This document shows positions 39,959 to 49,245 of a stretch of 64,000 bases of DNA, piece by piece. The stretch lies in NCBI RefSeq assembly GCF_000876655.1, contig NZ_JYCN01000028.1:62001-126000 (forward strand). The letters run 5' to 3'. Under the pieces are notes generated by a model that saw only the letters and a program-made list of their open reading frames with translations, was not told where the DNA came from and did no database searches. The number at the start of each line of letters is the position of its first letter. Positions within the stretch are counted from its first letter, which is position 1. The translations under genes were made by a program, and so were the position numbers. Source of the stretch: Arthrobacter sp. SPG23. Lineage in GTDB: Bacteria > Actinomycetota > Actinomycetes > Actinomycetales > Micrococcaceae.

Positions 39959-42900
39959 ATGCCATCCCAACCGGACGAGAGTGCGGCACTGGCAATACAG
40001 ACCCCCGCGATCAACGACCGCTCCCTCGCGGCCGGACTCGCCTACGCCATGGGCAGCCGGGTCTCGGGGATCTCTTTTGATGCCGCCACCGGGCTGATGC
40101 TCGGCAAGGTCCGCGGCGGCTCGGACGCGCCCTATTCAACCACCGCGAAGCTGGTCCGCAAGGCGGGCGGCTGGAGCTGCACGGTGGGAGTGTGCAGCTG
40201 CCCGGTGCGCAAGGACTGCAAGCATGTGGCTGCGCTGCTGTTCGCGGCCGAGGACAGCCCGGCCATCCGCGTCCAGCTCCTGGCCCCGGCCGAGGCCACC
40301 CGCCTGTCCCGCGAACCCCTGGCGCAGGATATGCCGGACTGGGAGCAGGCGCTGGGCCCGCTGATTGCCCGGCCGGGAATCACCCCGTCCACCAACGGCA
40401 TCCCGCTGGCGCTGCAGTTCGACATTGAAGAGCCGGCCCCGCACTTTTCCTACACCGGCCGGCGTGATCCGCTCCGCAGCGTCCGCCAGCTCAAGGCGCG
40501 CCCGGTGATCATGGGCGCCAAAGGCAAGTGGATCCGGGGCGACGTCTCCTGGAACACCCTGAGCTACCTGAATTACCGGCGTGAATGCAACGAGGCCCAT
40601 GTGGAGTGGATGCAGGAATTCCTCGCGTCCCACACCGCGCTCGCCAACCGGCAGCACAATTCCACCGCGCCCTGGCTGGGGCTGAACACCTACGCCGGGA
40701 AGAACCTGTGGAGCCTGCTGGCCCAGGCCCGGAAGATCGGCGTCGCGCTGGTCCACGCCGGCAGCCAGGAGCCCGTCCGGTTCGTGGAGGAGCCGGCCTC
40801 GGTGGGGCTTAACCTGACCCGTTTCGGCACGTCCGGCAGGGAGGCAGGCTCTGGTGCCGGCGCCGTTCCCGCCGTCGCACCTCCCGCCGTCGCACCTGCC
40901 GCCGTCGCAACCGTGAAAACGTCCGACGACGGCGGGCTGACGCTTGCTCCCACCATCACCGTTGAAGGGGAAGTGGTTGATCCGGCGTCCGTGGGGACGA
41001 TCGGCCGGCCGGCGCACGGGATCTTCCTGACGTCCGGAGCGGACGCGCTTCCCGGCACGGGCAACGGATCGATCATCACGCTGGCTCCCCTGGAGGGCGG
41101 CCTCAGCGAGGAACTCCTGACGTTCGTCACGGCCGGCAGCACCCTGCACATTCCGGCGCGGGACGAGACCCGCTTCCTCACCGGCTTCTACCCCAAGCTC
41201 AAGCAGGCAGCCCGCGTCACGGCGTCGGACGAGTCCGTGGAGCTGCCCACGCTGGCCGTGCCTACCTTGTCGCTGCTGGCCAACTACGGCGCCGACCACA
41301 AAGTCCGGCTGCACTGGGAATGGCACTACACGTCAGGGAACCTGGTCACGGCGCAGCCGCTGTGGAGGCACCCGGGCGACCACGGCTACCGTGACGACCC
41401 CACGGAGGCCCGCATCCTCGAGGCCGTGGGGCAGCCCTGGGAGGTTGTCCCCAAGCTGGGTGAATCCGCCACCGGCGGCTGGGGCACTCCGCGGCTGGCC
41501 GCCTCGGCCGAACTGAGCGGCCTGGACACCCTTGCCTTTACCGAGGAAGTGCTCCCCAGGCTCCGCAACACCCCGGACGTGGTGGTGGACACCTCAGGTG
41601 AGATCGCCGACTACCGGGAGGCCGAAGAAGCCCCCGTGGTGGCCATCTCCACCAAGGCCACGGACCAGCGAGACTGGTTCGATCTCGGGATCCAGATCTC
41701 CCTCGAAGGCCAGCCCGTTTCCTTCGCTGCCGTGTTCTCCGCCCTTGCCGCCGGCCAGACGAAGATGCTCCTGCCCAGCGGCGCCTACTTCTCGCTGGAC
41801 CTTCCGGAACTTCATCAGCTGCGGGCCTTGATCGAGGAGGCCCGTTCCCTCCAGGACAACAAGGACGCGCCGCTGCAGATCAGCCGGTTCCAGGCCGGGC
41901 TCTGGGACGAACTGGCACACCTCGGCGTTGTGGACGAGCAGGCCGCCGCCTGGCGCGAGGCCGTGGGCGGGCTGCTGGAAGGCGGCATCAAGGGGCTGCC
42001 CCTGCCGGCGACCCTGAACGCCGAGCTTCGCCCGTACCAGCTGGAAGGCTTCAACTGGCTCAGCTTCCTTTACAAGCACGGGCTGGGCGGGGTGCTGGCG
42101 GACGACATGGGCCTGGGCAAAACCGTCCAGGCCCTCGCACTGGTCTGTGCTGCTAAGGAAGCCGCCGCGCCTGAGGGGACTGCGCCTGAGGGGACGGCGC
42201 CTGAGGGGACAGCGGCCGACGGCGCCGCACCCTTTCTCGTGGTGGCCCCCACCAGCGTGGTGGGCAACTGGGAAGCCGAAACCGCGCGGTTCGCTCCCGG
42301 ACTGACCGTCCGCGCCATCGGCGAAACGTTCGCGAAGAACGGGGTGGACCCGGCCGAGGCCATGGCCGGCGCGGACATCGTGATTACCTCCTACGCCCTG
42401 TTCCGGATCGACTACGAAGCGTATGCCTCGCGGGAGTGGGCCGCCCTGGTGCTGGACGAGGCGCAGTTCGTCAAGAACCACCAGTCCAAGGCCTACCAGT
42501 GCGCGCGCAAGCTGCCGGCTGCATTCAAGCTGGCCATCACCGGCACGCCGCTGGAAAACAACCTGATGGAATTCTGGGCGCTGACCTCGATTGTGGCGCC
42601 CGGCCTGTTCGCGAGTCCCAAGAGGTTCGCCGAGTACTATCAGAAGCCGGTGGAAAAGAACGGCGACAAGGGGCAGCTGGACAAGCTCCGCCGTCGTGTC
42701 CGTCCGCTCATGATGCGCCGCACCAAGGAGCAGGTCATCCACGACCTGCCGCCCAAGCAGGAACAGATCCTTGAGGTGGTGCTGAACCCGCGGCACCAGA
42801 AGGTGTACCAGACGCACCTGCAGCGGGAGCGCCAGAAGATCCTGGGCCTCATTGAAGACGTCAACAAGAACCGCTTCACCATTTTCCAGTCGCTCACCCT

Positions 42901-43465
42901 GCTCCGCCAGCTCAGCCTGGACGCATCGCTGGTGGACCCGTCCCTGTCCGGGGTCCGGTCCAGCAAGCTGGACGTGCTTTTCGAGCAGCTGGAGGACCTG
43001 GTGGCCGAGGGGCACCGGGCCCTGATTTTCAGCCAGTTCACCGGTTTCCTGGGCAAGGTCCGTGAACGGCTGATCGAGGAGAAGATCGAATTCTGCTATC
43101 TCGACGGCGGGACCCGCAACCGTTCGGACGTAGTGAACGAGTTCAAGAACGGTTCGGCCCCCGTTTTCCTGATCAGCCTGAAGGCCGGCGGCTTCGGCCT
43201 GAACCTGACCGAGGCGGACTATGTCTTCCTGCTGGATCCCTGGTGGAACCCGGCTTCCGAGGCGCAGGCGGTGGACCGTACCCACCGGATCGGCCAGGCC
43301 CGCAACGTCATGGTCTACCGGCTGGTTGCCAAGGACACCATCGAGGAAAAAGTCATGGCGTTGAAGGCCAAGAAGTCGCAGCTGTTCGCGGATGTCATGG
43401 AGGGCGATGCGCTTTCAGGCGGTTCCCTGACGGCCGAGGACCTGGCCGGCCTCTTCAACGACTGA
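39959..43465 (+). CDS. SWIM/SNF2-type helicase-like ATPase
   Basis: 1168-aa DNA-dependent ATPase of the bacterial SNF2 group (HelZ/RapA-like remodelers). A SWIM zinc finger lies at C79-x-C81-x5-C87-x-H89, then a long region of unknown fold to residue ~690. The SNF2 core follows: Walker A DDMGLGKT, DEAQ box LDEAQFVKN, ITGTPLENN, and in the second lobe LISLKAGGFGLNL, LDPWWNPA and the RTHRIGQ arginine finger. It probably remodels protein-DNA complexes; the target is unknown. Two small in-frame repeats, AVAP-type near residues 302-315 and APEGT x3 after motif I, look like slippage expansions. Start ATG 39959. Confidence 0.88.
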   Translation: MPSQPDESAALAIQTPAINDRSLAAGLAYAMGSRVSGISFDAATGLMLGKVRGGSDAPYSTTAKLVRKAGGWSCTVGVCSCPVRKDCKHVAALLFAAEDSPAIRVQLLAPAEATRLSREPLAQDMPDWEQALGPLIARPGITPSTNGIPLALQFDIEEPAPHFSYTGRRDPLRSVRQLKARPVIMGAKGKWIRGDVSWNTLSYLNYRRECNEAHVEWMQEFLASHTALANRQHNSTAPWLGLNTYAGKNLWSLLAQARKIGVALVHAGSQEPVRFVEEPASVGLNLTRFGTSGREAGSGAGAVPAVAPPAVAPAAVATVKTSDDGGLTLAPTITVEGEVVDPASVGTIGRPAHGIFLTSGADALPGTGNGSIITLAPLEGGLSEELLTFVTAGSTLHIPARDETRFLTGFYPKLKQAARVTASDESVELPTLAVPTLSLLANYGADHKVRLHWEWHYTSGNLVTAQPLWRHPGDHGYRDDPTEARILEAVGQPWEVVPKLGESATGGWGTPRLAASAELSGLDTLAFTEEVLPRLRNTPDVVVDTSGEIADYREAEEAPVVAISTKATDQRDWFDLGIQISLEGQPVSFAAVFSALAAGQTKMLLPSGAYFSLDLPELHQLRALIEEARSLQDNKDAPLQISRFQAGLWDELAHLGVVDEQAAAWREAVGGLLEGGIKGLPLPATLNAELRPYQLEGFNWLSFLYKHGLGGVLADDMGLGKTVQALALVCAAKEAAAPEGTAPEGTAPEGTAADGAAPFLVVAPTSVVGNWEAETARFAPGLTVRAIGETFAKNGVDPAEAMAGADIVITSYALFRIDYEAYASREWAALVLDEAQFVKNHQSKAYQCARKLPAAFKLAITGTPLENNLMEFWALTSIVAPGLFASPKRFAEYYQKPVEKNGDKGQLDKLRRRVRPLMMRRTKEQVIHDLPPKQEQILEVVLNPRHQKVYQTHLQRERQKILGLIEDVNKNRFTIFQSLTLLRQLSLDASLVDPSLSGVRSSKLDVLFEQLEDLVAEGHRALIFSQFTGFLGKVRERLIEEKIEFCYLDGGTRNRSDVVNEFKNGSAPVFLISLKAGGFGLNLTEADYVFLLDPWWNPASEAQAVDRTHRIGQARNVMVYRLVAKDTIEEKVMALKAKKSQLFADVMEGDALSGGSLTAEDLAGLFND
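42167..42211. repeat. 15-bp in-frame tandem repeat in the helicase gene
   Basis: Three copies of GCGCCTGAGGGGAC(T/G/A) at 42167-42181, 42182-42196 and 42197-42211, encoding A-P-E-G-T each time. It lies in a surface loop between helicase motifs I and Ia, where length change is probably tolerated. Confidence 0.85.
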
Positions 43466-43510
43466 CGGGCAGCCCCCGGTTCGGAACTGGCGCCGTGGGC
43501 TGCCTGTCAG
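43462..43510. terminator. bidirectional terminator overlapping two stop codons
   Basis: CTGACGGGCAGCCC (43462-43475) pairs with GGGCTGCCTGTCAG (43497-43510) with one wobble. The arms contain the stop codons of the convergent helicase and membrane-protein genes. Confidence 0.75.
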
Positions 43511-43905
43511 CCCATGGCCGGGGCCAGGGAACGTCCCGAGGACAGCTGTTTCCGGGCCCAGCGGGCGAGCTTCTTGCCCTTGCCCTTCCACCAGTTGTCC
43601 TCGTCCTTGTCGTGGTGCAGGCGGAAGATGATCATCACGATGACGAAGACTCCCATGGCAACGTCCATCCACGACCAGAACACGGCGTCAACCAGGACGC
43701 TGATGCCCATGACGAGGACCGACGGCAGGGCCAGCGTCCGGAAGACGGTGCTGGCCACATAGCGCCGGTGGGACCTGGGCACGGACAGTGCACGGACCAT
43801 GTCAAAGCAGAGACAAGCCACCACCATGGCCTGCCCCAGGGACAGGATGACCAGACCGGCCATCGATCCGGCGAAGAGGGCAACGGATTCCATCCCCGCG
43901 CTCAT
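43507..43905 (-). CDS. small membrane protein
   Basis: 132 aa, no family recognised. Three hydrophobic segments can be seen: MESVALFAGSMAGLVILSLGQ, the stretch after ASTVFRTLALPSVLVMGISVLV, and DVAMGVFVIVMIIFRL. They are followed by a basic C-terminal tail (NWWKGKGKKLARWARKQL). The ATG at 43903-43905 was chosen as the first methionine before a hydrophobic segment; the longer in-frame leader is low-quality sequence. It lies downstream of the urt operon on the same strand, but 234 bp and a repeat separate them. Confidence 0.55.
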   Translation of the reverse strand: MSAGMESVALFAGSMAGLVILSLGQAMVVACLCFDMVRALSVPRSHRRYVASTVFRTLALPSVLVMGISVLVDAVFWSWMDVAMGVFVIVMIIFRLHHDKDEDNWWKGKGKKLARWARKQLSSGRSLAPAMG

Positions 43906-43989
43906 CGGACGCCGCCCTGCATGGCAGGGCGCGGACAAGACACCATGGGAACGCACAAAACACACATGAGTAAAACCCCCAGAGACCAG

Positions 43990-44015
43990 AGACCAAGCTG
44001 TGAGACCAAGCTGTG
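43990..44015. repeat. 13-bp tandem duplication
   Basis: Two adjacent copies of AGACCAAGCTGTG (43990-44002, 44003-44015) in the intergenic space between urtE and the small membrane-protein gene, preceded by a partial AGAGACC repeat. Probably replication slippage; no function is apparent. Confidence 0.7.
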
Positions 44016-44139
44016 GTCCATTCAAGCCGCTGGGTCCGCGGTCCGTCACGAGTAGTGTGTACTCTATTCTGCCGGCCGGGCCCTCCGGGTCCGCGCGCGG
44101 GTACTCAGTCCGGCGTCCCGCTCCCCTGCGGCGGCCCGC

Positions 44140-44832
44140 TCAGATCAGCATCGCTTCACGGACCTGCCCGGCGGATTCCGCTCCACCGGTGCCACGGGAG
44201 CTCACCCGGCCGGCGGCCAGCACGTAGTAGCTGTCCGCGGCGTTCAGCGCAAAGCCGATGTGCTGTTCCACCAGCAGGACCCGCATCCCGCTGCGCTGGG
44301 ACAGCTTGATGATGGTTTCCTGGATTTCGGCCACGACATTGGGCTGGATCCCTTCGGTGGGCTCGTCCAGGATGAGCAGCGTGGGTTCGGTGATCAGCGC
44401 CCGGGCGATGGCCAGTTGTTGCCGCTGGCCGCCGGACAGGAGGCCGGCCCGGCGGGCCAGCAGCGGGTTCAGCGCCGGAAACATGTCCAGCGCCTCGGCC
44501 ACCCGTTCCTTGGCGTTCCGGCGTCCGTCAGCCACGAGCTGGAGATTCTCCAGCGCGGTCAGCTGTCCGAACGACTGCTGACCCTGCGGGACGTAGGCCA
44601 TGCCGCGTGCCACCCGCTGGTGCGGCCGGAGGGCGGAGATGTCCTCGCCGTCCAGGGTGATGGTGCCGCGGGTGGGCTTGAGGAGCCCGACGACGGCACG
44701 CAGCAGCGTGGTCTTCCCGGCTCCGTTGTGCCCCAGGATCGAAACCAGTGACCCGTCAGGGACGGTGATATCCACTCCGGAAATGACCTGGGTGCGCCCG
44801 TAACCGGTCTGCAGGTCCGTGATCTCCAGCAT
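44140..44832 (-). CDS. urtE: urea ABC transporter ATP-binding protein
   Basis: 230-aa ATPase of the branched-chain amino acid/urea (LivF-like) family. Walker A GHNGAGKTT, signature LSGGQRQQLAIARAL and Walker B LILDEPTEGIQPN are intact; the EGIQP string after Walker B is typical of UrtE. It energises the UrtBC pore together with UrtD. Its ATG overlaps the urtD stop by one base (TGATG). Last gene of the urtABCDE operon. Confidence 0.9.
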   Translation of the reverse strand: MLEITDLQTGYGRTQVISGVDITVPDGSLVSILGHNGAGKTTLLRAVVGLLKPTRGTITLDGEDISALRPHQRVARGMAYVPQGQQSFGQLTALENLQLVADGRRNAKERVAEALDMFPALNPLLARRAGLLSGGQRQQLAIARALITEPTLLILDEPTEGIQPNVVAEIQETIIKLSQRSGMRVLLVEQHIGFALNAADSYYVLAAGRVSSRGTGGAESAGQVREAMLI

Positions 44833-45635
44833 CAGTGCCCTTCCATTCCGGCGGTCCCGAGGTAGACTTCCTGGACTTTTGTGTCCGCCTGGACCTGTGC
44901 CACGCTGCCTTCGCTCAGGACCTTCCCCGCTGCGAGGACTGTCACGGAGGTGGCGAACTCCCGGACGAAGTCCATATCGTGTTCGATCACCAGCGTGATG
45001 CGGCTTGCGGCGATCCTGCGGAGCAGCTGCCCGGTTTCGTCACGCTCGTCCTGGCTCATTCCGGCGATGGGTTCGTCCAGGAGCAGCACATCCGAGTCCT
45101 GGACCAGCAGCATGCCGATTTCCAGCCATTGCTTCTGCCCGTGCGCCAGGGTTCCCGCCTGCTTGTCCGCGTCCTTGTCCAGCCCGATGATCTCCAGGGC
45201 TTCCTGCACGGCACGGTCCACGCACTTCCGCCTCCTCAGCAGCTGGCGGGCCTTCCGGCCCGGGCCGGCGGCGATGTCCAGGTTCTGCAGGACTGAGAGG
45301 TTTTCAAAGACACTGGCCGTCTGGAACGTCCGGCCCACCCCCAGCCGCGCGATCTTGTGGACTTTCCGGCCCAGGATCTCGGTGCCGGTGTGGTTCACGG
45401 ACCCGGTGGCCGGAACCAGCCCGGTGATCGCATCAATGATGGTGGTCTTGCCGGCCCCGTTGGGTCCGATCAGGAACCGCAGGTCGCCCTGGGTGACGCC
45501 GAGGTTGACCTTGTCCACGGCGACGAAGCCGTCGAAGGCCACCGTAAGGTCGCGGACCTCGAGGTACTTGGGCCGGCCGTGGCGGAGGCCGCCGGCCTGT
45601 GGTTCGCCGCCGGGCAGGAGCGTGGGGGTGGTCAT
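44832..45635 (-). CDS. urtD: urea ABC transporter ATP-binding protein
   Basis: 267-aa LivG-like ATPase with Walker A GPNGAGKTT, GRTFQTASVFENL (the Q-loop region characteristic of UrtD), an unusual signature region LAHGQKQWLEIGM and Walker B LLLDEPIAGMS. The N-terminus has ~25 residues before the conserved YLEVRDLTVAFDGF. Start ATG (45633-45635) overlaps the urtC stop as ATGA; the stop overlaps urtE. Partner of UrtE. Confidence 0.92.
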   Translation of the reverse strand: MTTPTLLPGGEPQAGGLRHGRPKYLEVRDLTVAFDGFVAVDKVNLGVTQGDLRFLIGPNGAGKTTIIDAITGLVPATGSVNHTGTEILGRKVHKIARLGVGRTFQTASVFENLSVLQNLDIAAGPGRKARQLLRRRKCVDRAVQEALEIIGLDKDADKQAGTLAHGQKQWLEIGMLLVQDSDVLLLDEPIAGMSQDERDETGQLLRRIAASRITLVIEHDMDFVREFATSVTVLAAGKVLSEGSVAQVQADTKVQEVYLGTAGMEGH

Positions 45636-46774
45636 CGGCTTGCCCCTTCCGGGATTGTGGTTGGTGCCGTTGCGGAGTCCGGGGTCGCCGCGGGGGCAGG
45701 CGCCGTGCTGCGCTGGCCTGTCCGGCGCTGTTTCAGCTGGGATATGAGCCGCGGCAGCGAGGCGAGGCCGCCGGGCATGAACCCGATGACCAGCACGAAG
45801 AGCAGGCCTTGGAAATAGACCCAGAACGACGGGAAGGTGGACGCCAGGCTGGTCTGCGCAATGGCTACGCTGAGGGCTCCCAGGACCGGGCCCAGGAGGG
45901 TGGCCCGGCCGCCGATTGCCACGCCGATCAGGAAGGCGATGGACGGGATGACGCCCACATCGGCCGGCGAGACGATCCCCACGATGGGTACGAACAGGGC
46001 ACCGGCGATCCCCGCCATGACTGCTGCGATCACGTAGGTCACGGTCTTGATGGTGGCGGGGTCGTACCCCAGGAACCGGACCCGCTCTTCCTGGTCCCGG
46101 ACCGCGACCAGGAGTTCGCCGAACCGGCTGCGCATCAGCTGCCGCGCCGCGGCAAGGGCCAGCAGCAGGACCACGGCAGCGATCGAATACAGCATGAGCT
46201 TGTTGGAGGGGTCCTTCAGGTCGAACCCGAAGAAGGACCGGAAGCCGCTGAGGCCGTTGGAGCCGCCGGTGGTTGCCTGCTGGCCGATCAGGAACACGGC
46301 GAAAGCGGCTGCCAGCGCCTGGCTGAGGATCGCGAAATAGGCGCCCTTGACCCGCCGTTTGAAGACGGCGAGCCCCAGGACAAGCGCCACCAGCCCCGGA
46401 ACAAGGACGACGGCGATGAGGGTCACCACCGGGCTCCGGAACGGCTCCCACCACCCGGGGACCTCGCCGCTGCCATACAGCGACATGAAGTCCGGCACGC
46501 CGGACCCGCCGAAGAGGGCGGCGTCCGCCAGCTTGAGGTGCATGGCCATGATGTAGGCGCCGAGCCCGAAGAACACCCCCTGGCCCAGGGTCAGCATGCC
46601 GCCGCGACCCCACGCCAGTCCGATCCCCACTGCCACGATCGCGAAGCAGATGAACTTTCCCAGCAGGGCGAGGTTGAAGACCGAAAGCGCGGCGGGTGCT
46701 GCCACAAGCAACAGCACAGCACCCGCGGCGAAGCCGGCCAGGACACTCCACCGGGATTGCAGGAAGGTGCTCAT
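45632..46774 (-). CDS. urtC: urea ABC transporter permease
   Basis: 380-aa LivM-like membrane protein with about ten hydrophobic segments. The AWGRGGMLTLGQGVFFGLGAYIMAMHLK region near the start and RFLGYDPATIKTVTYVIAAVMAGIAGALFVP further on are typical of UrtC. The last ~45 residues are a polar tail rich in Ala, Pro and Thr. The ATGA overlap with urtB upstream and urtD downstream shows tight coupling. Confidence 0.92.
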   Translation of the reverse strand: MSTFLQSRWSVLAGFAAGAVLLLVAAPAALSVFNLALLGKFICFAIVAVGIGLAWGRGGMLTLGQGVFFGLGAYIMAMHLKLADAALFGGSGVPDFMSLYGSGEVPGWWEPFRSPVVTLIAVVLVPGLVALVLGLAVFKRRVKGAYFAILSQALAAAFAVFLIGQQATTGGSNGLSGFRSFFGFDLKDPSNKLMLYSIAAVVLLLALAAARQLMRSRFGELLVAVRDQEERVRFLGYDPATIKTVTYVIAAVMAGIAGALFVPIVGIVSPADVGVIPSIAFLIGVAIGGRATLLGPVLGALSVAIAQTSLASTFPSFWVYFQGLLFVLVIGFMPGGLASLPRLISQLKQRRTGQRSTAPAPAATPDSATAPTTIPEGASR

Positions 46775-47655
46775 GCCAGGCTCCTTGTCTTGAGGCTGAA
46801 GATTCCCTGCGGCCGCAGCTGCAGGAAGACCACGATCAGCACCAGGATCAGGACCTTGCCGATGCTGGCCGTCGTCGAGAACTCAAAGACGGACTGCAGC
46901 ACGCCCAGGGCGAAGGCGGCGATGACGGCCCCCTTGATCTGGCCGACTCCGCCGGCCACCACCACCAGGAAGGCGTCCACGATGTAGTTGGTGCCGAGGT
47001 ATGGGCTGGTGGAACCGATCAGCGTGACGGCCACGCCCGCCACTCCGGCGAGGCCCGATCCGATAAAGAACGTCAGCTGGTCCGTGCGCCGGGTGGAGAT
47101 GCCGCTGGTTTCGGCCAGGTCCCGGTTGAGGACCACCGCCCTGATGCGGCGCCCCAGCGGCGTCGCCTTCAGGATGAGGGCCAGTCCGGCCAGGCAGACC
47201 AGGGACAGCAGCAGGATGAAGAGCCGGGTGAGCGGGATGGGGGCCCCCAGCAGTTCGATGTTTCCCTGCAGCCAGGCCGGTGCCCGGACATCCACGCTCG
47301 GCGCGCCGAAGATGTCCCGGGCGGCCTGCTGCAGGATGAGGGCCACCCCGAAGGTGACCAGCAGGGTATCCAGCGGCCGGTGGTACATCCGGCGCAGGAG
47401 GACAGCCTCAAGCACCAGCCCCAGCAGGCCTCCCACGAGGAAGCCCACCGGAATGGAAACCAGCAGTGAGGCGCCGGCGTCGGAGATGGTCCGCTGCACC
47501 ACGAAGGCCGTGTACGCACCGGCCATCATGAACTCACCGTGGGCCATATTGATGACCCCCATCTGGCCGAAGGTCAGCGACAGCCCCAGCGCGGCCAGCA
47601 GCAGCACCGAGCCGAGACTGAGTCCGGCAAACATCTGTCCAATCAGCAGTTCCAT
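46771..47655 (-). CDS. urtB: urea ABC transporter permease
   Basis: 294-aa LivH-like membrane protein forming the pore with UrtC. LAALGLSLTFGQMGVINMAHGEFMM is the diagnostic N-terminal segment. FGVALILQQAARDIFG and VLNRDLAETSGISTRRTDQLTF are found in UrtB proteins. GGAGG precedes the ATG. It follows urtA by 45 bp and overlaps urtC by 4 bp. Confidence 0.92.
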   Translation of the reverse strand: MELLIGQMFAGLSLGSVLLLAALGLSLTFGQMGVINMAHGEFMMAGAYTAFVVQRTISDAGASLLVSIPVGFLVGGLLGLVLEAVLLRRMYHRPLDTLLVTFGVALILQQAARDIFGAPSVDVRAPAWLQGNIELLGAPIPLTRLFILLLSLVCLAGLALILKATPLGRRIRAVVLNRDLAETSGISTRRTDQLTFFIGSGLAGVAGVAVTLIGSTSPYLGTNYIVDAFLVVVAGGVGQIKGAVIAAFALGVLQSVFEFSTTASIGKVLILVLIVVFLQLRPQGIFSLKTRSLA

Positions 47656-47700
47656 TCCAGCGGGCCTTTCCTCCGGGTTTCTTCAGGGTGGTGGAAGCTG

Positions 47701-48966
47701 CTACTTGGCCAGGTCCTTGGCCCAGTCGTAGCTGGCCAGGAACGGGTCGGGTTCCACCGCCTTGGGTGAAGACCAGACCGTGTCGATCAGGCCCTCGGAG
47801 TTGATCTTTCCGATCCGGGGGGTCTTGGTGATGTGGTTGTTCTCGCCGTCCACGGTGACTGTTCCTTCGGGCGCCTCGAACGACACGCCGCCGGCCGCCG
47901 CCTGGACCTTGTCCACCTCGAAGGATCCGGCCTTTTCAACCATGGCCTTCCACAGGTACAGCGAGGTGTACGCGGCCTCCATGGGGTCGCTGGTCACACG
48001 GTCGGCGCCGAACTTGGCCTTGAACGCGGCCACGAACTTCTTGTTGGCAGGGGTATCAAGCGTCTGGTAGTAGTCCCAGGCCGTGAGCTGGCCCTTGACG
48101 TTGTCCAGTCCGACGCCGGGGACTTCCTCTTCGGCGATGGACACCGAGACCACCGGCATGGATTCGGCGGACAGGCCAACGCTCTTGTACTGCCGGAAGA
48201 AGGCCACGTTGCTGTCGCCGTTCAGGGTGTTGAAGACGGCGTCGGCTTTGGAATCGCGGACTTTGTTCACGATGGTGGAGAACTCCGTGGACCCCAGCGG
48301 GGCGTAATCCTCGCCGAGGACCTTCATCCCGTGTGCTGCCGCGTAGGCCTGGATGATCTTGTTGGCCGTCCGGGGGAAGACGTAGTCACTGCCCACCAGG
48401 TAGATGGATTTGGTGCCCTGCTCAGCGAGGTAGTCGAGGGCGGGGATGATCTGCTGGTTGGTCGTGGCCCCGGTGTAGAAGATGTTCTTGGAGGCTTCCA
48501 GGCCTTCATACTGCACGGGATAGAACAGCAGGGCGTCGTTGGCTTCGAAGACCGGGAGCATGGCCTTGCGGCTGGAGGAGGTCCAGCCGCCGAAGACCGC
48601 AGCCGTGCAGTCCTGCTGGATCAACTTCCCGGCGCGTTCGGCGAATTTCGTTGGTTCGCTGGCACCGTCCTCGCTGACCACCTGAAGCTGTTTGCCCATG
48701 ACGCCGCCGGCGGCGTTGATTTCCTCGGCCGCCAGGCTCAGGGAATCGAAGACGGTCTTTTCACTGATGGCCATGGTGCCGGAGAGCGAGTTGATGAATC
48801 CCACCTTGACGCTGCTGCCGGACGTGTCAACGCAGGAACTGCCGCCGCTGGCGGTGGAATTGGCGGACGCCGGGTCCGAAATCTGGCTGCCGCAGCCGGC
48901 CAGGGCGGTCACGATGGCCGCCGCGGCCAGCGGCATCAAAGCGCGCTTAGTTACTGAAACCCTCAT
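47701..48966 (-). CDS. urtA: urea ABC transporter substrate-binding lipoprotein
   Basis: 421-aa lipoprotein, lipobox LAGC at C25. The binding fold has VKVGFINSLSGTMAISEKTVFDS at the start of the mature part, AAVFGGWTSSSRKAMLPVFE and LLFYPVQYEGLE, all typical of UrtA. The SGTMAISE and YPVQYEG strings distinguish urea from amino acid receptors. The ATG at 48964-48966 was chosen at the signal-peptide start; an in-frame leader of 20 residues upstream is unlikely. First gene of urtABCDE. No urease genes are in the window, and no nitrogen-regulator site was found with confidence. Confidence 0.92.
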   Translation of the reverse strand: MRVSVTKRALMPLAAAAIVTALAGCGSQISDPASANSTASGGSSCVDTSGSSVKVGFINSLSGTMAISEKTVFDSLSLAAEEINAAGGVMGKQLQVVSEDGASEPTKFAERAGKLIQQDCTAAVFGGWTSSSRKAMLPVFEANDALLFYPVQYEGLEASKNIFYTGATTNQQIIPALDYLAEQGTKSIYLVGSDYVFPRTANKIIQAYAAAHGMKVLGEDYAPLGSTEFSTIVNKVRDSKADAVFNTLNGDSNVAFFRQYKSVGLSAESMPVVSVSIAEEEVPGVGLDNVKGQLTAWDYYQTLDTPANKKFVAAFKAKFGADRVTSDPMEAAYTSLYLWKAMVEKAGSFEVDKVQAAAGGVSFEAPEGTVTVDGENNHITKTPRIGKINSEGLIDTVWSSPKAVEPDPFLASYDWAKDLAK

Positions 48967-49245
48967 GATTACCTGCTTCTCGCTCCGCGCTGCCTCGGGG
49001 CAGCGGCTGGTCTCCAGGGCCCTCACGTTGACCCGTGGGGCTCAATCTAGGAGCGAATTGTTTCGCCAGGCATGACGGTTCGTTTCCGCGCTATTTCACA
49101 AGAGGCCAGTCCCCCGGTGCGGCGCGGCGGCGACGGTAAGTTCGCTGACAAAATGGCGGAAACTGCGGGTGGCAAAGTTAACCTGAACGAAACTTTTTCG
49201 CCGTCATCTTGGGATTCACGGCGACACATATCCCTCAGGAGCAAC

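Noticed and set aside
45636..46751. In-frame extension upstream of urtD inside urtC
   Set aside because: It is the out-of-frame reading of urtC; the urtD start overlaps the urtC stop.
49058..49100. GTTTC/GAAAC repeats before urtA resembling GlnR boxes
   Set aside because: Spacing does not fit GTnAC-N6-GAAAC on either strand, and no AmtR palindrome is present; too weak to annotate.
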